NCBI GenBank assembly: GCA_015039365.1
Contig: WION01000047.1
Location: 62,001-126,000, forward strand
DNA from: Amanita rubescens
Lineage: Eukaryota; Basidiomycota; Agaricomycetes; Agaricales; Amanitaceae
Direction: 5' to 3'
DNA length: 64,000 nucleotides
How positions within the stretch are numbered: the stretch's first letter is position 1; each line of letters begins with the position of its first letter. The notes below the pieces were generated by a model. That model was given only the letters and a program-made list of their open reading frames with translations, was not told the origin of the DNA and ran no database searches. Both the position numbers and the translations under genes were made by a program. Positions 35,830 through 48,700 of the stretch are shown in pieces.

Positions 35830-37652
35830 TCTGGCAATCACCGATACTCACTCATATTCCGGCAACTTGATCACACTCGACACTTGTCCCTGTTTATTAC
35901 TGCTGTTGGTGGTAAATTTAGCATCCCATCGACTTCGAACAGTATATACCATCCAGTGCCCACAGCGTCGGCCCCACGCGAAGACTGGATTGATTGAGCA
36001 AAAACGAACCACACAACGCCTGGACACAGACGTTGTAAGTTTAACACACAGGCGGCGTTTACGTTTACGCCTTAAGCAAAGCAAGCTAGCATCATTGAAA
36101 ATCCTCATGCCTTCGTACCCTGAGGGTCTGTTCGGTTCCGATCGCGCGGAACTTTCGTAATAACCGAAGCGAACAAAACAACAAAAGATTTCGCTCACGT
36201 ACCAGTACGAACGTGTTGTTTTTTGCATCACATACATTGAATTCAGAACTCCCCCGTGCACCTGATTACGACAGAATTCAATCTGGGCGGTATTTGTAAT
36301 TTCACTAGTGATCCGAGTTAGTGTCTGATCTTGTGATGAGCTGTCGAGACTGGCCAAACACGCTGTGAAGTTCTGTTTGCAGGCCGATACGGTGTCTTTT
36401 TTCCCTGGGCATGATTGGGGTGGAAACATGTTAGGCAAGTAAATTTGTTAGGCGCCAAAGGCGTCCCGCCCGTGGAGGTGTATATTTTTTATGACCGCGC
36501 AGGATATCGTGTTATTATCAGAGCGTGAGAAGGTTAAAATACCATGGGACGGAGAACTGTTTACGAAGTGAAGCTCGGGATCCTATGAACGCAACCTTTT
36601 GTGTCAGGTGAACTAGCTAGCTGTGTCTCATACCTCTCGAAGGAAAAAAAGTATACGCATAACTCATAGTGGATCAGCTTTGGAATGTCTCGATCAATCG
36701 CGGAGTCAGCTGTGAATGCTGCAATGAATGAAATCCTGAAGCTAGGCTTCTGACGCTTAGCGGACCTGATGTTATTATGATGTGATGAAAGAATCGTATG
36801 TCGATTGGAGGATGAATTAAAGCACCTGTAAGCGAAATTTCCTGTTTCAAAGATCCGAATAGTGGTCGTTGAGGTGTCGCCACGATGACGACAGTCTAAC
36901 CCGAGATCGCTGAGAAAATGTCACGAAAAATGTAACCGCCGTAGACCACTGTTTTAATCAGAGAACACGAGAGTTCCCGATCCGACGTATTTAGTGTGTG
37001 ATACAAAGGGCCGCAAGTTTCATTCTTGTTGGTTTGCAGGTTACGTTATTTTCGTCTTGGCGAACTTAGGACCCTGGCACGATGTTATTTTGGAAAGTAC
37101 GGCTTACTTTGCTTAGGATATAAACGCAAGCGCATGCACTGAGTTTCATCAAGGCCTTGTGTGGCTTGATTCATTCGTGTTGAACATGAGCGAGGACCAT
37201 TTGCGCCGATTGGATATGTGAAAGTCCCGGTTAAATAAAGGAGGGTCGTTGGAGGTCGTCGGGCGCCAGCAATAATGATAGGGATCAATATATTATGGGA
37301 AATTATGAATGGCAATTTCGATAATGCCAAAGGGGAGTTGCTTTAGCACGGGTGGCGGTGGCTGGTAGTTCCAAAAACAGCAACCGAATTACAATTTACG
37401 CGAGTTCGCTGACGAAAAACACGCACACTTTAACAATTCTACCTGTCTACTAACCCGAAATGACTTGGTGCGCGCTCTTTGTGTGGCCCAGAGCAGCGGA
37501 ACATCAAATCCATCGGCGATGTAGCATGGAACGACGCAAAGTCATGTCACATTGCGACTGGATCTTGCGTATAAAAGCAGGTCTGAATCAGAGTCGAGCT
37601 ACAGGTCCTCACCTCTTTCCTCGTTTCTCGATATCTCCAAGTCGCCGCCAAC
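35830..37652 (+). repeat. duplicated upstream region, copy 1
   Basis: Matches 40428-41498 in order and direction (starting tggcaatcaccgatact), up to the start codon of the secreted-protein gene. Copy 1 carries an extra 642 bp at 36696-37337 that is absent from copy 2; on either side the match resumes without a gap. Many small indels elsewhere. Confidence 0.75.
37570..37577 (+). promoter_or_regulatory. TATA box, secreted protein 1
   Basis: TATAAAAG 83 nt before the ATG. The following leader (gcaggtctgaatcagagtcgag) is identical in copy 2. Confidence 0.7.
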
Positions 37653-38394
37653 ATGGTCAAGTCCACCTTTGCTTCAGCATCCTTGATCATTGCTTCTCTC
37701 TGCGCCGCAGTCTCTGCTTTACCCGCGACCTTTGCGTTGTACAATATCACCAGCTTTCAGACCAACTACGCCCTCTTGAGCGACGGCTCTGAGACGGTGG
37801 GCAGCGACGTTTCCACTGTTCAAGCTTCCCAGGGAACCCCTAGCACAACTGTATGAGCCCTTGTTATTATTATTTTTGCGTACCAGAGTTAAATGCTAAA
37901 TGACAGACGTTCACGATTTATCAATACACTGACGATGTCATCAACACATTCGGTGTGCGAGGCAGGGCTGGACTTTATGTTACAGTTAAGCAAGTAAGTC
38001 CAAGTTCATCTTATTCGCCCGAGTCGTACCTGACTCGCGTTATAGAACACAAGTGGCACCCACCTGACATGGGATACGAACCCATTCCAATGGCTGTTTA
38101 CGAGCAGTGACCCGAATGCGGCTTTCGGCGGTTACAACAATTATACGTAAGCGCTCGCTTCTCTTGTCGCGTCCAAAAGACATCATATTCATAACATTTT
38201 CCTTGGTAGAATTAATGTTCCCGGAATAGATCTTTACTGGTACGACACCACCGATCAGTCAGCCTTCGTAAGTTCAATTTATAAAGGATACGAAAGATGG
38301 CTTACATTTATTGTGACAGATCGCCATTCAGAGCAACGCCACTGAGACAAACCAACAATTGGATTTCTTGATCGAGACTGTAAATGTTGCATGA
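37653..38394 (+). CDS. small secreted protein, copy 1
   Basis: Not recognised. Five exons give 172 residues; introns 37851-37906, 37994-38045, 38147-38209, 38268-38319. A clear signal peptide (MVKSTFASASLIIASLCAAV, cleavage near ALP-A) is followed by a Thr/Asn/Gly-rich body with several N-glycosylation sites (YNITSF, QNTSGT, NNYTINV, QSNATET). No cysteine in the mature part, so it is not a typical Cys-stabilised effector. The body looks all-beta (YQYTDDVINTFGV, AGLYVTVKQ, LTWDT, DLYWYDTTDQSAF). Close paralogue at 41499 with the same intron positions and promoter. A secreted protein in a host, substrate or spore-coat setting is possible; function unknown. Confidence 0.8.
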
Positions 38395-38584
38395 GAGGAT
38401 TTTTGCTTATGTAGGGTCTGTAGAGCACGTAGTGGTTATGTTTTTGTTTTCTCGAATTGTGACATCGTTCTTACGATCATGATAATGTCAGTGCCGTATA
38501 CGATGATGAAGGAGCTTCTTTGATCGAGTTCACTGATGTTGGTAAAACTAAAAGATGATCACCGGTGTGGACGGTTGTTTGGGT

Positions 38585-39929
38585 ATGGCCGATACGCTGC
38601 TTGTCCCTCTTCACGTATCTTACATCCAAAAACTCGGCCAAGTATCCCTCTCCTTTTTCTCCCACAAATCATATCTCATTCTCCTCGACAGAGTAAAGAT
38701 GAACTCGCATATCACCTAACTGCCCATCTGCGCCTTAATGCCATTTACTGGGGTCTAACAGCCCTCTCCATCATGGGACATCCTGATGCGCTTGACAGGG
38801 AGGAGATGATCGATTTCGTGATGAGCTGCTGGGACGAGGAAGCAGGTGCGATGCGTGAATCCCATTTCAACTCAGCTTGACTCGGGTCAGGTGGCTTTGG
38901 TGCACATCCCGATCACGATGCCCATCTCCTCTCGACCTTGAGTGCTATTCAGATCCTCATTATGCAAGATGCGTTGGACAGACTGAACATGGACCGGGTG
39001 GTCAATTGTGCGCGTCCCTCATTTCACGCGCCGATTCGCAAGTACTAATGATGTTTATCGATGCAGTCATATTGTCTCTGCAACAACCGTCTGGCGTTTT
39101 TGCTGGCGACTCCTTTGGCGAGATTGATACACGGTTTTTGTACTGCGCCGTTAATGCTTTGTCGCTCCTCGGAAAGCTTCATCTGCTGGACAAGGACAAA
39201 ACCGTCGCGTATATTGTACGGTGCAGGAATTTCGATGGGGGTTTCGGGAGTTGCGTTGGTGCTGAAAGCCACTCGGCGCAAGGTAACTTTGCACTTATTC
39301 CGCGGATCTTACGTGGAAGTGGCTGACTCTTATACAGTCTTTGTCTGCGTGGCGGCATTAGCAATATTGGACAGGCTAGATGTAGTAGACTACGAGTCGT
39401 TGGGGTGGTGGTTGTGCGAGCGTCAGCTCCCGAATGGAGGCCTCAATGGGCGGCCGGAGAAGCTGGAGGATGTTGAGTGGACAATCTTTCAGCGGCATTG
39501 ACATGAGTTGACTCGATCTCATACAGGTCTGCTACAGCTTTTGGGTGCTGTCCGCTATGTCAATCCTGAACAAGGTGCACTGGATCGATGCCGATAAATT
39601 AATCAAATTTATTTTATCTGCCCAGGTTAGAAATTATTTGCGCGCTTTAGAGGCAAAGCTAACAGAATGTTTAGGATCCAGAAGGTGGCGGAATCGCCGA
39701 TAGACCCGGAGACACGGTTGACGTTTTCCATACCCAATTTGGCGTGGCAGGTATGCTTCCCAATCTTGTGCGAGCGAAAGTAACAGCTTTTTCAGGACTA
39801 TCCTTACTGGGGTACCCGGGTCTGGTGGACCTAGATCCTGTATACTGCATGCCAGCTGATCTTATTGCCGAAATGGGATTAAAAAGGGAGTGGAAAGCGC
39901 TGGAGCGTTTACCGCAGAGAAATATCTGA
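38585..39929 (+). CDS. BET2: Rab geranylgeranyltransferase beta subunit
   Basis: Beta subunit of geranylgeranyltransferase II. With the alpha subunit and the Rab escort protein it attaches geranylgeranyl groups to Rab GTPases in the cytosol. Eight exons give 328 residues; introns 38642-38691, 38846-38890, 39008-39066, 39283-39337, 39472-39526, 39626-39674, 39751-39795. The start [18 protein letters not shown] and [12 protein letters not shown] are typical. The repeated Q-x-x-x-G-G-F/L blocks of prenyltransferase beta subunits are present ([59 protein letters not shown]). They carry the zinc ligands: Asp and Cys in EDVCYS and His in FHTQFG. Complete. It lies between the two secreted-protein genes, all on the plus strand. 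Confidence 0.93.
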
Positions 39930-40427
39930 CAGGTCGAATCGCGAACTCGTCACGATGGCACAGTCTTTGTGATTTATCATTGTAAGAATACAGGACATCA
40001 TAAGACGGATAAAGTGCCGAGTCACTCCCAAGAGAAAACACCCAGAAAAACATGATAATAAAGATACCAGAGTTCTGGAGCCTCTCACCCTCACCCGTTG
40101 CACCCCGTTTCCAACTTAATCCTGATCCGCGATAGAGAACCAGAAAGCAAACGATGTGCTGGTAACAAAACATGAGACAGTGCTTCTTGCGACGGTCAAC
40201 AAGAATCATGTTATTGGAACAATGTTGCGCTTTGAATACTTCACTTTCGCTTTCAGCGCGTCGATATGTAGGTTAACAATTAGGCTCAGACTAGGTTCGA
40301 ACAGCATGTAATTGGTATAGAGTCAGACTAGTGTACCAGCAAATTTAGGTGTAGTCCCAGTCTGATACTTACTGGTGTATTTTAATTATAATCTGGAGTC
40401 AGATTACATTTTCGTATAGTGCATTAT
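39930..40427. other. intergenic, no gene seen
   Basis: About 0.5 kb of AT-rich DNA between BET2 and the second copy of the duplicated region. Nothing notable. Confidence 0.5.
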
Positions 40428-41498
40428 GGCAATCACCGATACTGCCACTCATTCCGGCAACACATTGACAAGTACTTATCCCTATTCATCACTGCTGTCG
40501 CTGGTAAATTTAGCATCCCATCGACCTCCAACAGTATATACCCCCTAACGCCCACAGAATGGGCCCCACGTGAAGACTGGATTGAGCAAAAACGAACTAC
40601 ACAAGGCCTGGACATTGACGTTGTACGTAAAACAGGCCTTTAAGCAACGCAGGTTAGCGTTATTGCCACAAAGAAACAAAAAGATTCCAGGGGGGCGAGC
40701 GAACGTGTTGCTTTTACATGACCTACGTTGAATTCGGGACTCCCCCGTGCATCTGATTACGACAGAATGGATTCTGGTCGGTATCAATTTCGTTCGTTTT
40801 CATTATTTAACGATCCAAATTAGACCGTCCGATATTGCGATAAATTTGTCAAGACTGGCTAAACTTGTTGTGAAGTTCTGTTTACAGGCCGAGTGTCTTT
40901 TCCCATTGCGGTGGAAACATGTAAATCGGTTAGGTGCCAAAGGTCCTGCCAGTGGAGGTGTAGATATCGTATTATTTTTATTTTCAGAGCGCGAGCACGT
41001 CAAAATGCCATGGGGTGAAGAGCTGTGTTTACGAAGTGAAACGCCTATGAATACACTTTTGTTTCAGGTGGAAAACTCGAATTAGCTAGCTGTATTACCT
41101 CTCGAAGGAAAAGTATACAAAATAATTCATAGATGATTAGCTCCCTTGAAATGTTCCGATCTTGCTTTAGCACGGGCTGGTGGCGGTCGGGACTTGGTAG
41201 TCGCAAAAACAGATTTTCAAGAAACCGAATTACAATTTACGCGAGTTCGCAGACGTAAAAAAACACTTTGACAACCCTACCTGTCTACTAACCCGAAATT
41301 ACTTGGTGCGCGCTCATTGTGCGGTCCCGAACAAACGGAACATCAAATTAGCGATGTAGCATGGAACGATGCAAAGTTATGTAAAACTTGTGTTCGTGTT
41401 GCGACTGGGTCTTCCGTATAAAAGCAGGTCTGAATCAGAGTCGAGCTGCAAGTGCTCACGCTTTCCTCGTTCCTCGATATCTCCAATTCATTGCTAAC
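40428..41498 (+). repeat. duplicated upstream region, copy 2
   Basis: Second copy of the region at 35830-37652, about 0.75 kb shorter mostly because it lacks the 642-bp segment. Confidence 0.75.
41417..41424 (+). promoter_or_regulatory. TATA box, secreted protein 2
   Basis: TATAAAAG 82 nt before the ATG at 41499, in the same sequence context as copy 1. Confidence 0.7.
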
Positions 41499-42233
41499 AT
41501 GGTCAAGTTCACCTTTGCTTCAGCATGCTTGATCATTGCTTCCCTTTCCGCCGCCGTCTCTGCTTTACCCACGACCTTTATGCTGTACAATATCACCAGC
41601 TTTCAGACCAATTACGCCATCTTGAGTGACGGTACTGAGAAGGCGGGCAGCGACGTTTCCACCCTTCAGGCTTCCCAGGGAACCCCTAGCACAACTGTAT
41701 GAGCCCTTGTTATCATTTTTTCGTACCAGGGTTAAGAATGCTAAATGACAGACGGTCTTAATCCACCAATTCACTGACGACGTCATCAACACGTTTGGTG
41801 TGATAGGCAGGGCTGGACTTTATGTTACAGTTAAGCAAGTAAGTCCAAGTTCATCTTATCCGCCTGAGTCGTGCTTGACTCGCGTTATAGAACACAAGTG
41901 GTACCCACCTGACATGGGATACGGAGCCATTCAAATGGCTATTTACGAGCACTGACCCGAATGCGGCTTTCGGCGGTTACGACAATTATACGTAAGCGCT
42001 CGCTTCTCTTGTCGCGTCCAAAGGACATCATAACATTTTGCGTGGCAGAATAAATGTTCCCGGAATGGATCTTTACTGGTACGACACCACCGATCAGTCA
42101 GCCTTCGTACGTTCAATTTGTGAAGGATATAAAAGACGACTTACATTTATTGTGACAGATCGCCATTCAGAGCAACACCACTGAGACGGCACAACAATTG
42201 GATTTCTGGATCCAGACTGTAGATGTTAAATAA
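41499..42233 (+). CDS. small secreted protein, copy 2
   Basis: Paralogue of the gene at 37653 with the same five-exon layout and the same length (172 residues); introns 41697-41751, 41839-41890, 41992-42048, 42107-42158. Signal peptide MVKFTFASACLIIASLSAAV. Differences are scattered substitutions, for example TVLIHQF for TFTIYQY, TEPFKW for TNPFQW, GMDLYW for GIDLYW and WIQTVDVK for LIETVNVA at the end. Several change charge or ring residues while the frame, introns and glycosylation sites stay intact. That fits two working genes after a recent duplication. Function unknown. Confidence 0.8.
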
Positions 42234-42778
42234 GCGAGAGAAATTTTGCTTATGTAGAGTAGGATGTTTTTGTTTTCCCGAATTGTGACACTGTTCTTGC
42301 TATCATTATAATGTCTACACCATAAGCATATACGGCAAGGCACATTTTTGATCGACTCACTGTTCACTAGCTCCGGTGATGTTGATTAAGGTGCCCTACA
42401 AGAAATTGAACCTGTTTTCATTCAAATAAGAGCAGATTCAGCGATTGCGGACGACCGTAGTATACACACCGATGTTGAACGTTGAATTACAGTAAACAAT
42501 ATGCCTAACCCGCCGAAGTTGTGCTCGTCAAAGAAACTTCCCCCATACTCCCTGAAGTGTACACTCGTAGGTTTTGATGAATCACATTGAGGGGCGACGG
42601 TTCGTTCAATATACTGGGTCCATGTAGATTTCTGCACATCAACCGATAAACATAATAATCGCGGTCCCCAGAGTCGTCTCCTCAATCCCTAGCCGTTGAA
42701 GATGTCGAACGACGGGGTAAGAGACAAAATGCGTGACGTGACGCCCAAAGTTTTAACAGTAAAGGAATACCATGTGCC
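42234..42778. other. intergenic, no gene seen
   Basis: About 0.55 kb between convergent 3' ends of secreted protein 2 and UTP10. Confidence 0.5.
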
Positions 42779-45700
42779 CTACAGATCCCTAATGCTACCA
42801 GCTATGCTCTCAACTGTACTCTTCAGTTTCAAAGATTGCCTAACAACCGTATCATTTTCGTCCTCGTTGCATTCTGCGATGAACGTGGCTGTCTCCGCAA
42901 CAAACCCTGTTGTGTATAATTAGTTTTACGACAATCCCCGGGCTCAAAATCTGACGTACCAATCAGCTTCCCTCCGTGGTTCTGCCAAATCATTTCCGAA
43001 CAGCTAAGCGCATATGTCCGTAGTGTCGCATCTTCGGACCTGGTGTGCATAAGGATATCCAAGTTGATCGATTTTAGTAGTGTATCGTCTGTCACGGTAT
43101 CGACTATTGCATTCAGGGCATTTTGCAGAAGGCGACGTTGGTCATAAAAGCTGGCGCAACACACGGCTACTTGCCCGATGAGTGGTTTTGAGAGCTGACG
43201 CAATTTTTCGTCCCTCCAGAACGCTATGACCTTTCGTAAGACATCAGAATCAAGGGGAAACAAAATTTCTAACCTCCATCATCATAGCTAAGACTCTTTG
43301 TGACGACATCTAGCATGGCAACCCAATAATCCTTGTCTTTCAACTTTTCTTTGCGAAAGGCTTTCAGGTCTTGCGTTATGGGTTGTAGCAAGAACGACAT
43401 GTATGGTGTCATTAACGCCTGCCAGCTGTTCATCAGCGCCATTCAAAAGACTATAAGGGTAACCAACCTTGAAGTAATCCAGCAAGCTTGCAAAGAGACA
43501 GTTAAATGTGACTTTCTTCCGTATGTCCGCTGAAGAGCAGAGTGAGATCCAGGAAAAATCATTTCGCAACTCGGACAAACCACTGTCATTGGCATATGCC
43601 CAGTCATATATACGGCGGAAAATGGGCTTGAAGGCAGCTTCGTTGAGCTTGATGACGAGTTGCTTGAATGACGCTATCACATTGTCTTTGACCTACATTC
43701 GACCGTCACTTCACACCGTGCAATTATTGACTACATCTCCTACCTCTTGCCCGTCTTGTGCAGAAATTATATCAAACGATTCCAAGAATATCTTATTCAG
43801 TTGTCTCAGCAGTTCTAAGATTAAAGGGCGTTCGGCAACACGCAACGCTCGGGTCATCGCGTCAAAGTAGGCGCCTATTTCTTTCTGTATGCCTTTTAGT
43901 GGTCGTGTACAGCTGCATGACTCGATGCCCACCTGTTCCGAAGCATCCTTGTATGCTGGCCACATATCGACTAGAGAAGAAAGAAGCATCTTTGAAGGCA
44001 CATGCTTTGCGACTGCTCTCATCAGACTATTCATGGCATCTGAGGGGCCATGAGGTGCTGCAGCCCAATGTTTAGCATATGTTGAAATAACTTGCGCGAG
44101 CTCCTTTTCTCCCCAGAAAGCTGGGACAGATTTGAGGAGTCGAAGCAAGATAGCGTGCGCATCTTGAGACGCTGCGGGATGGAAGATAAGAACCACAGCC
44201 ATATTAAGGAAAGTAGTGCCGACTGACGTCTCGAGGATATGATATTAACGCATATTGCGACCGTTTCACGCATATAGGGTATATAACGTGGGCCCAGATT
44301 CGTTCTATAGCGACGTTAAAACCGCAACCTTCAGAATTGAATGAATACTAACGAGAGAGGAACTAGAGCGGATAATGCCTCGGGAGCTGCTAGTGTCTGT
44401 TGTTTGATCGCATTCAGCACGGGTGGGAGGGCGTCAGTAGCAATCAATTCTTCCCCAGGCTTCAAGGAGATGCCTATTGATCGTAAAGCTTTGAAAGCAG
44501 CCTGGGTGGTAGGCCCAGCAGATGGTGCTGCGATCAGCTCAAGGATCAATTTGAGAATTTTCTGAATCGCGTCCGTTACTTCTTGACGAACATCATCTGC
44601 CACCAAGGGCAGCCGTTCCGCCAGAAGTTCCAGGGCAACTCTTCGGACCTAGAAGACATCCATCAATGTTACGTCCAAGGGCAAAAACATTCGCTCACAT
44701 TTTGCTCTTGGGAACGCAGTGTCATCATAGCAGATGTAACAAATCTTGCCGCTGGCATGACGGCCAACACATTGTTGATCGCCGTGTACGTGACTTGTCG
44801 GATGTCGTCGCCATTTGCACTCGCGTCGAGGGATGCCAAAGAAACCAATGTCGAAACAAAGGTGCTCATTTCATGAATTGGGACATAAGAGATACTCCCG
44901 AACACGGAAGTGATGGCGATGCCAACAAAACTTATCAGTGCTTTTGCGCGCCGCTTTAGTATCGTCCCTTTTGTGGCACCATCGTCTCTACGGTGTGGAT
45001 TAGATCACTAATCGCATCTTTAGAGCACAACGACATACATTAAATCATCCAAAAGGGTAGGTTCGATGACGGACGGTTTTATCAGTAGGTTAATAAGGCG
45101 CTGACTCTCGAGCAGAATCTCAGTAAGCGTCTACTAGAGTGATGAGCTACGTGAGTGAAAAGATTATAGTGAACGCACGTTGAACTGTACGGAGGGCAGA
45201 TTGCGTAGTAGAATAGCAATGGGCAAAGCCAGGGTAGGTTGAGCTTCTTCAGTAGTCTGACGGACTACGCGGTTTGCCAACTTTCCAACAAGCAACATGC
45301 AAACAGGAGCGAGAAAATCGGGTGGCCCGAGTACGTCCACGAGATGAGAGAAGAAGCTTTGAGTGCATAAGTTGGAGAACCCAGCAGAATGGCAAACGAC
45401 CTACTTGTTCCGTCGATGTCTGGGAATGTGGTTCGACGCGTCGGTGAAGACACGTAAGAAGTCTCTGGATGTGATATACAAGTCCAGTTTGTTGGCGTGC
45501 GACTGCTTCAAAGAAGCAACCATGACAGGGACGATACTCTCAATTGTCTGGGGCCAGGTAAGTTTATAGAATAGTAAGCTAGTTAAGACCGACCTGCTGC
45601 ACCACTTTGAAACTGTAAGTATCATCCCTGTGGAAAACGTTTGACCCCATGAACGTGAACACAGGCATAACATTATGCAAGGCAGATTCCGGCGCCAGAC

Positions 45701-48700
45701 GAGATAGTTTGGATATGAGTAGGAGGGCTTGGTGAAAAGTTTGCGGATTGTCTGACACTACGCGGCCGATTAGTTGTGGAGCATTTCCACACTATTGTAT
45801 TCCTACCTCGAATAAGTTCAACCAGAATATCTAATCTAATCGCGTTCGAAGTAACACTTGATGATGGCTAGGGAAACATCAGCTTGCAATTCGACCCAGG
45901 TCTAGCAGCGTACCGTGACTTTATCGGCGGCATTATCAATTGCAGACATTAGCAGCTGTTCAATATAGCTAACGTCTGCTTGAGTAGGTGAGACGGATTG
46001 CATAACTTGACTACTCAAGTCCAACAACTGTGAGATGAGATCAAGGGAACCCGGAAGCGGTCTTGTACCCAAAACTTCAAGTAATAAAGTCAGACGGCGT
46101 AGAGCATTATCAGCATCGCTTCACAAAGTGGAATCAGTGGGGAAAAATAATAATAACTAAAAGTATTCATACTCTGTTTTTGAGCGCTTACTAGCTCTCG
46201 ATCCAGCGTCGGCAGAGGGAGGCTGAAGCAAAGTCAACAGGTGGAGGATAAGTGGCACTTCAGTAAGGAGCTTCGCGAGCAATTTCTTGCACTGGGCATA
46301 CTAATAGAGCGATTAGGGCGGGAGAAAGGATGGAAGAAGGAAAGGCTACCATCTCGTGGTCCTGGACACCTATATCCAAAATAACTTCGCATAGACGGAT
46401 CTTCCTCTCTTGGAGAAGACCGGCAAATAGTCCCTTTTCCAAAGAGGTGGTAAGAACAGTACGAAGTCGATGAGGTGCATCTAATTAAAGAATTTGAGGC
46501 TGCAAGGGGAAGATTAGGCACATATGGTACCTGACATAAAGAATCGGCGGATCGTCGAAATGTACAAATCCCAAAGCGGGGCACGGTCTTGGTTCAAATC
46601 ATTAGTGGCCGACGAGTCGAAACTTGAAATGCACAAGCCCGTTAGATCTTCCTGAATACTTCCTTGTAGGGGTACATCTGCAGCAACAAGATCGGTAATG
46701 ACGGGGGTGAGTATTTGGGCTTTTGCCTTGTCAGAAACGTTTTCCACGAGTTTGAGAAGTACGACTTCAGCTGTGGGTAACGAAAGCGCCTGGACATGCG
46801 ATAGCAAATAGCATAGGACGCGGCGCTTGTACCTGGTGGATATCATGCTTCAACAATTGAGAGACACAGGTAGAAGCTAACGTACTCGGACTCTTTCCTT
46901 TTATCGGACTTATTCTTCTTGAGGTGTCGCTCATGGAGTAACCGTAGAAATGAATGATCATGCATAAGATGATCACCGTCGTTCAGGGCCACTAAGTATT
47001 TTTTGAGATCGTCCTGGTCCAAGTACTGTAGTTTTCCTAAAATATGATTAATGTCGAACAGGAAGGTAGCTATCCACCAACTCACTTTCTTTTACACCGT
47101 AGATACCATCAAACTTGTAAACAGTCACAAGCTGGCGCTCAGACAGGACCTGTAGTTGCGCCATACACTTTATGGCCGCCTGACGCACAAGGCCACTGGG
47201 ACTTGAGAGGCCGATCAGTAACAAAGGCAAGATTGTCTGAAAGTCAACACCATCATTTTCATCGATGTGCGCTTGTAAAAATGCCGAAGCATGGAGAAGT
47301 GCAAAAGCGTGGAGTTTTTCATCGTCTCTCGCTCTCCCGTCAGCCCCTCCCCAGAGACCTGCGAGGAATGCCAGCGCATCGTCCTTCAGGTTCATGAATA
47401 GGGCCTGAAGAAGAGCCGCTGAAATGACAGGTGACGATGACGACGAGCTGGCTACATAGTACACTGTGCGCATCAGCTCAACATATCGTCGGCCTTGTAA
47501 ATCCATTGAGGTCTGCGCGAACTATTAGCATCCGCATCAATAGGGTGACCAAGAAACGTACAATATCCAGATCACCCGTCCAGTCAAGTGTAAGGGCAGG
47601 CGCAGATACAGAAAGGACAGCGTTAACAATGGCGAGCTGCAGCCAATGTAAAGTGCTCTTGCCGCTCGGTTTCACGACTGTATGTCTTGCTAGTTCCTCG
47701 CCATCCAGACCCTGGCAAAAGCATTCAGCATTGAAGAATGAAGACATTTTAGACTTACCTGTAAAAGCTCACCAGCATCTTCCGAAAGGCTCTCGATCCT
47801 TGAAAGCTGCTCATGGCCGATCGTTTCCAAAATTTTATACGCCGCGTCAATCTGGTGTTCGCCAGACAGCTGTTTGATTAGGGCGTGCATAATGAGGTGA
47901 GTCAGGATCTGGACGTGAGGGTTCTCATCTCGTAGCTTAGCTACTAATGACTCAAAATGAGCTTTGTACTCATTGGACATCATTATATTTCCTGCAAGAG
48001 GCTTAGCTGAAAATGTGAAAAAAGTTCCTGATACACGCACGAGCAATTCTTGCTGCAATGGCTAGGTTTATTTTACTCATCATTTGTACGCCGTCCTCGT
48101 TTTTAGCCTTCTCTTCAGTAACAAGCGCTGCACAGCCATGCAACAGTTCATAGGCGTTCGGGGCTGAATCGGGCATATTTTCTTTGATTATATCCCATAC
48201 CATTTCTGCGGTATGTTGTCGTGGCTTCGAGAACAACAAGAAAGGGAAGAGAACTTTATAGAAAACCTCCCGGATGATCTCTTGGCTAGCCTGGGTGCAA
48301 AAGTGCTCGACCAGAAAGACCAGATGAATTTTAAGAATATTTCGTTTTGGTTTAGACGTTGGGGAACAGAGACAGTGCCCTAAGCTATTGATGAAAGTCT
48401 CTGCATTTTTTAGTAGTATCGGGCCCGCGACGCCCGGTTTTTCGTATAGAGCATCCAAAACTTGCGAATCCGTATCTTGTATCCGCGCAATCAACGCAGA
48501 GTGAACTGATTCCTGATGAAACGCCGTTACATCAACACGGCCAAGGCGAGGAACACTGAACAAACCAATTCTGAGGCTATCAACGACCCTGGATCTGACA
48601 GCAATTCCACTAATTCCTTGACCGCAATAACCCTCACGTTCGAGTCTGCGCTAGCGGATGCCACGACCATATCATGCTTCTCGCCACCATCCTTGCTCAA

